A stretch of DNA of 6,921 nt from positions 1 to 6,921 of the forward strand of contig JAUWYU010000080.1 of the NCBI GenBank assembly GCA_030615655.1, written 5' to 3'. Numbering within the stretch: position 1 is the first letter of the stretch; the number at the start of each line of letters is the position of its first letter. Below the pieces are notes generated by a model. That model searched no databases, had not been told where the DNA came from, and saw only the letters and a program-made list of their open reading frames with translations. This stretch comes from Dehalococcoidia bacterium. Lineage in GTDB: Bacteria; Chloroflexota; Dehalococcoidia; Dehalococcoidales; RBG-16-60-22. This document shows positions 6,344-6,921 of this stretch, piece by piece. A program made the translations under genes and the position numbers.

Positions 6344-6504
6344 CTTATCTATTCCCGCCCAAGCCTGCCCGTCGTAGCTCTCGCCTGTCAAAGCTCTGGA
6401 GGAGCGGCGAGCAGGTTAGCGTAGGCGGGCCGCCCTCGTATCATCAGCAGCTTATCACGTGAGTGTGTACCTCCCCGACCTCCACAGGGAGTGCGCATCG
6501 AGAG
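6344..6504 (+). repeat. Dispersed palindromic repeat, copy 3
   Basis: The core at 6358-6435 is identical over all 78 bp to the other two copies and in the same orientation. The left flank (CTTATCTATTCCCGCCC) is a diverged version of that in copies 1 and 2. The right arm shares TCGTATC.TCAGC.GCTT (6436-6453) and GGGAGTGCG (6487-6495) with copy 2, then diverges; the clean GAGGGGTGAGG end of copy 2 is not seen. It lies in the divergent fabF/mtaB intergenic region, so a shared role as a transcription terminator for an upstream gene is unlikely here. The outer limits are approximate. Confidence 0.88.
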
Positions 6505-6522
6505 CCCCGATATAATCGGGGC
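6504..6522 (+). other. Perfect stem-loop, terminator-like but without a gene to end
   Basis: GCCCCGAT, loop ATA, ATCGGGGC gives an 8-bp perfect stem followed by CTCAATATTTT. The shape resembles a weak intrinsic terminator on the plus strand. It sits at the right edge of repeat copy 3, with no recognised gene reading into it, so it may end a short transcript or simply be another palindrome. Confidence 0.5.
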
Positions 6523-6544
6523 CTCAATATTTTCTCCCCTTCTC

Positions 6545-6559
6545 CCGACAAAGTCGGGG
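6545..6559. repeat. Second short stem-loop upstream of mtaB
   Basis: CCCGAC, loop AAA, GTCGGG: a perfect 6-bp stem 23 bp after the preceding hairpin and about 45 bp before the mtaB -35 box. The right arm continues into a G run. The role is unknown. Confidence 0.45.
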
Positions 6560-6602
6560 GGGTCATGGGGATAGGTTACCAGATACTCTTCATTATATGC
6601 TT

Positions 6603-6632
6603 TTGACCCTCTAAGAACGGGCACAGTATAAT
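6603..6632 (+). promoter_or_regulatory. Near-consensus sigma70 promoter of mtaB
   Basis: TTGACC (6603-6608, 5 of 6) and TATAAT (6627-6632, perfect) are separated by 18 nt. Transcription would start near 6639-6640, giving a leader of about 28 nt. This is the best promoter match in the window, and it points directly at mtaB. Confidence 0.75.
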
Positions 6633-6667
6633 GTTCACATAATCATTCATTCCTGGCGGTAAGGTAT

Positions 6668-6921
6668 ATGAGAGGTAAATTTGAAAGACCCACAGTGGCT
6701 CTGGACAGTCTGGGCTGCAAGCTGAATCAGGCGGAAATAGAGATTCTGGCGCGCCAGCTTGCCGAAGCCGGCTACAGGCTGGTCGCGTCGGCGGATAACG
6801 CTGATATCTATATACTGAATACCTGCACGGTGACGCACGTTGCCGACCGTAAATCGCGCCATATGCTGCGACTCGCCCATCGCCGGAATCCGGAGGCAAA
6901 ACTCGTGGCCATCGGCTGCTA
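6668..6921 (+). CDS. mtaB: tRNA (t6A37) methylthiotransferase MtaB, N-terminal part (3' truncated by window)
   Basis: MtaB is a radical-SAM enzyme that adds a methylthio group to t6A at position 37 of tRNAs reading ANN codons. Only 84 full codons are in the window, covering the start of the UPF0004/MTTase N-terminal domain. The three cysteines expected to hold its auxiliary [4Fe-4S] cluster are present: C17 in LGCKLNQAE, C53 in NTCTVT and C84 in IGC at the edge (next codon starts TA, so Y or stop; Y is expected). NTCTVT..ADRKSR is typical of the MtaB/YqeV branch rather than MiaB or RimO. The radical-SAM and TRAM domains would lie beyond the window. The start is ATG 6668 with a modest SD-like GGTAAGG just upstream; an in-frame TAA (6661-6663 region) rules out a longer N-terminus. 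Confidence 0.88.
   Translation, partial: MRGKFERPTVALDSLGCKLNQAEIEILARQLAEAGYRLVASADNADIYILNTCTVTHVADRKSRHMLRLAHRRNPEAKLVAIGC

Noticed and set aside
1078..6435. Three identical copies read as a CRISPR array or tandem repeat
   Set aside because: The copies are about 1.9 and 3.3 kb apart with genes between them, have no spacer regularity, and no cas genes are present.
6209..6462. Short open frames running through repeat copy 3
   Set aside because: They translate the repeat itself, have no SD or known domain, and the corresponding frames at the other copies have different lengths and starts.
6511..6516. TATAAT inside the 6504-6522 hairpin as a promoter -10
   Set aside because: There is no -35-like sequence 16-18 nt upstream, and the motif is a by-product of the palindrome.

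Overview
The window looks like bacterial chromosome with mostly GC-rich housekeeping genes. It carries the 3' tip of an unidentified gene, an AT-rich accessory gene (DUF5677-like), ftsY, lgt, recJ, fabF and the 5' end of mtaB. Dense genes, strong Shine-Dalgarno (SD) sites, a short FtsY with no long acidic N-terminal extension, and a GCCYG-type Lgt would suit an uncultured Chloroflexota/Dehalococcoidia-like or other environmental bacterium. That placement is an impression from protein style, not a phylogenetic result.

Layout. 1-78 (+): C-terminal end of an unknown protein with a PKCG motif. 94-1020 (+): 308-aa DUF5677-like protein whose base composition is clearly more AT-rich than its neighbours. 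1021-1280: intergenic, with repeat copy 1 and a putative promoter. 1281-2177 (+): ftsY, followed after 18 nt by lgt at 2196-3011 (+). Repeat copy 2 straddles the lgt stop and fills the convergent lgt/recJ gap. On the minus strand fabF (6157-4904) runs into recJ (4901-3213) with a 2-nt gap, an operon. 6158-6667 is a divergent intergenic region with a putative fabF promoter, small hairpins, repeat copy 3 and a near-consensus sigma70 promoter for mtaB (6668 to the window end, +).

The conserved genes serve core envelope and information functions: membrane targeting (FtsY), lipoprotein maturation (Lgt), fatty-acid elongation (FabF), recombination/repair (RecJ) and tRNA modification (MtaB). FtsY, Lgt and FabF all relate to making membrane or placing protein in it, but they are not one pathway and lie in two separate operons.

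Two things stand out. First, ftsY, lgt and fabF have no in-frame ATG, GTG or TTG codon where homology requires the N-terminus. Each has a strong SD at correct spacing from an ATT (ftsY, fabF) or ATC (lgt) codon, so three of six visible starts appear to be AUU/AUC. Second, a 78-bp sequence that can fold into nested hairpins occurs three times, base-for-base identical and in the same orientation, inside a longer and more diverged element of about 150-180 bp. It carries no credible protein and resembles a non-autonomous palindromic (REP/MITE-like) family. I see no defence island, CRISPR array, rRNA or tRNA.
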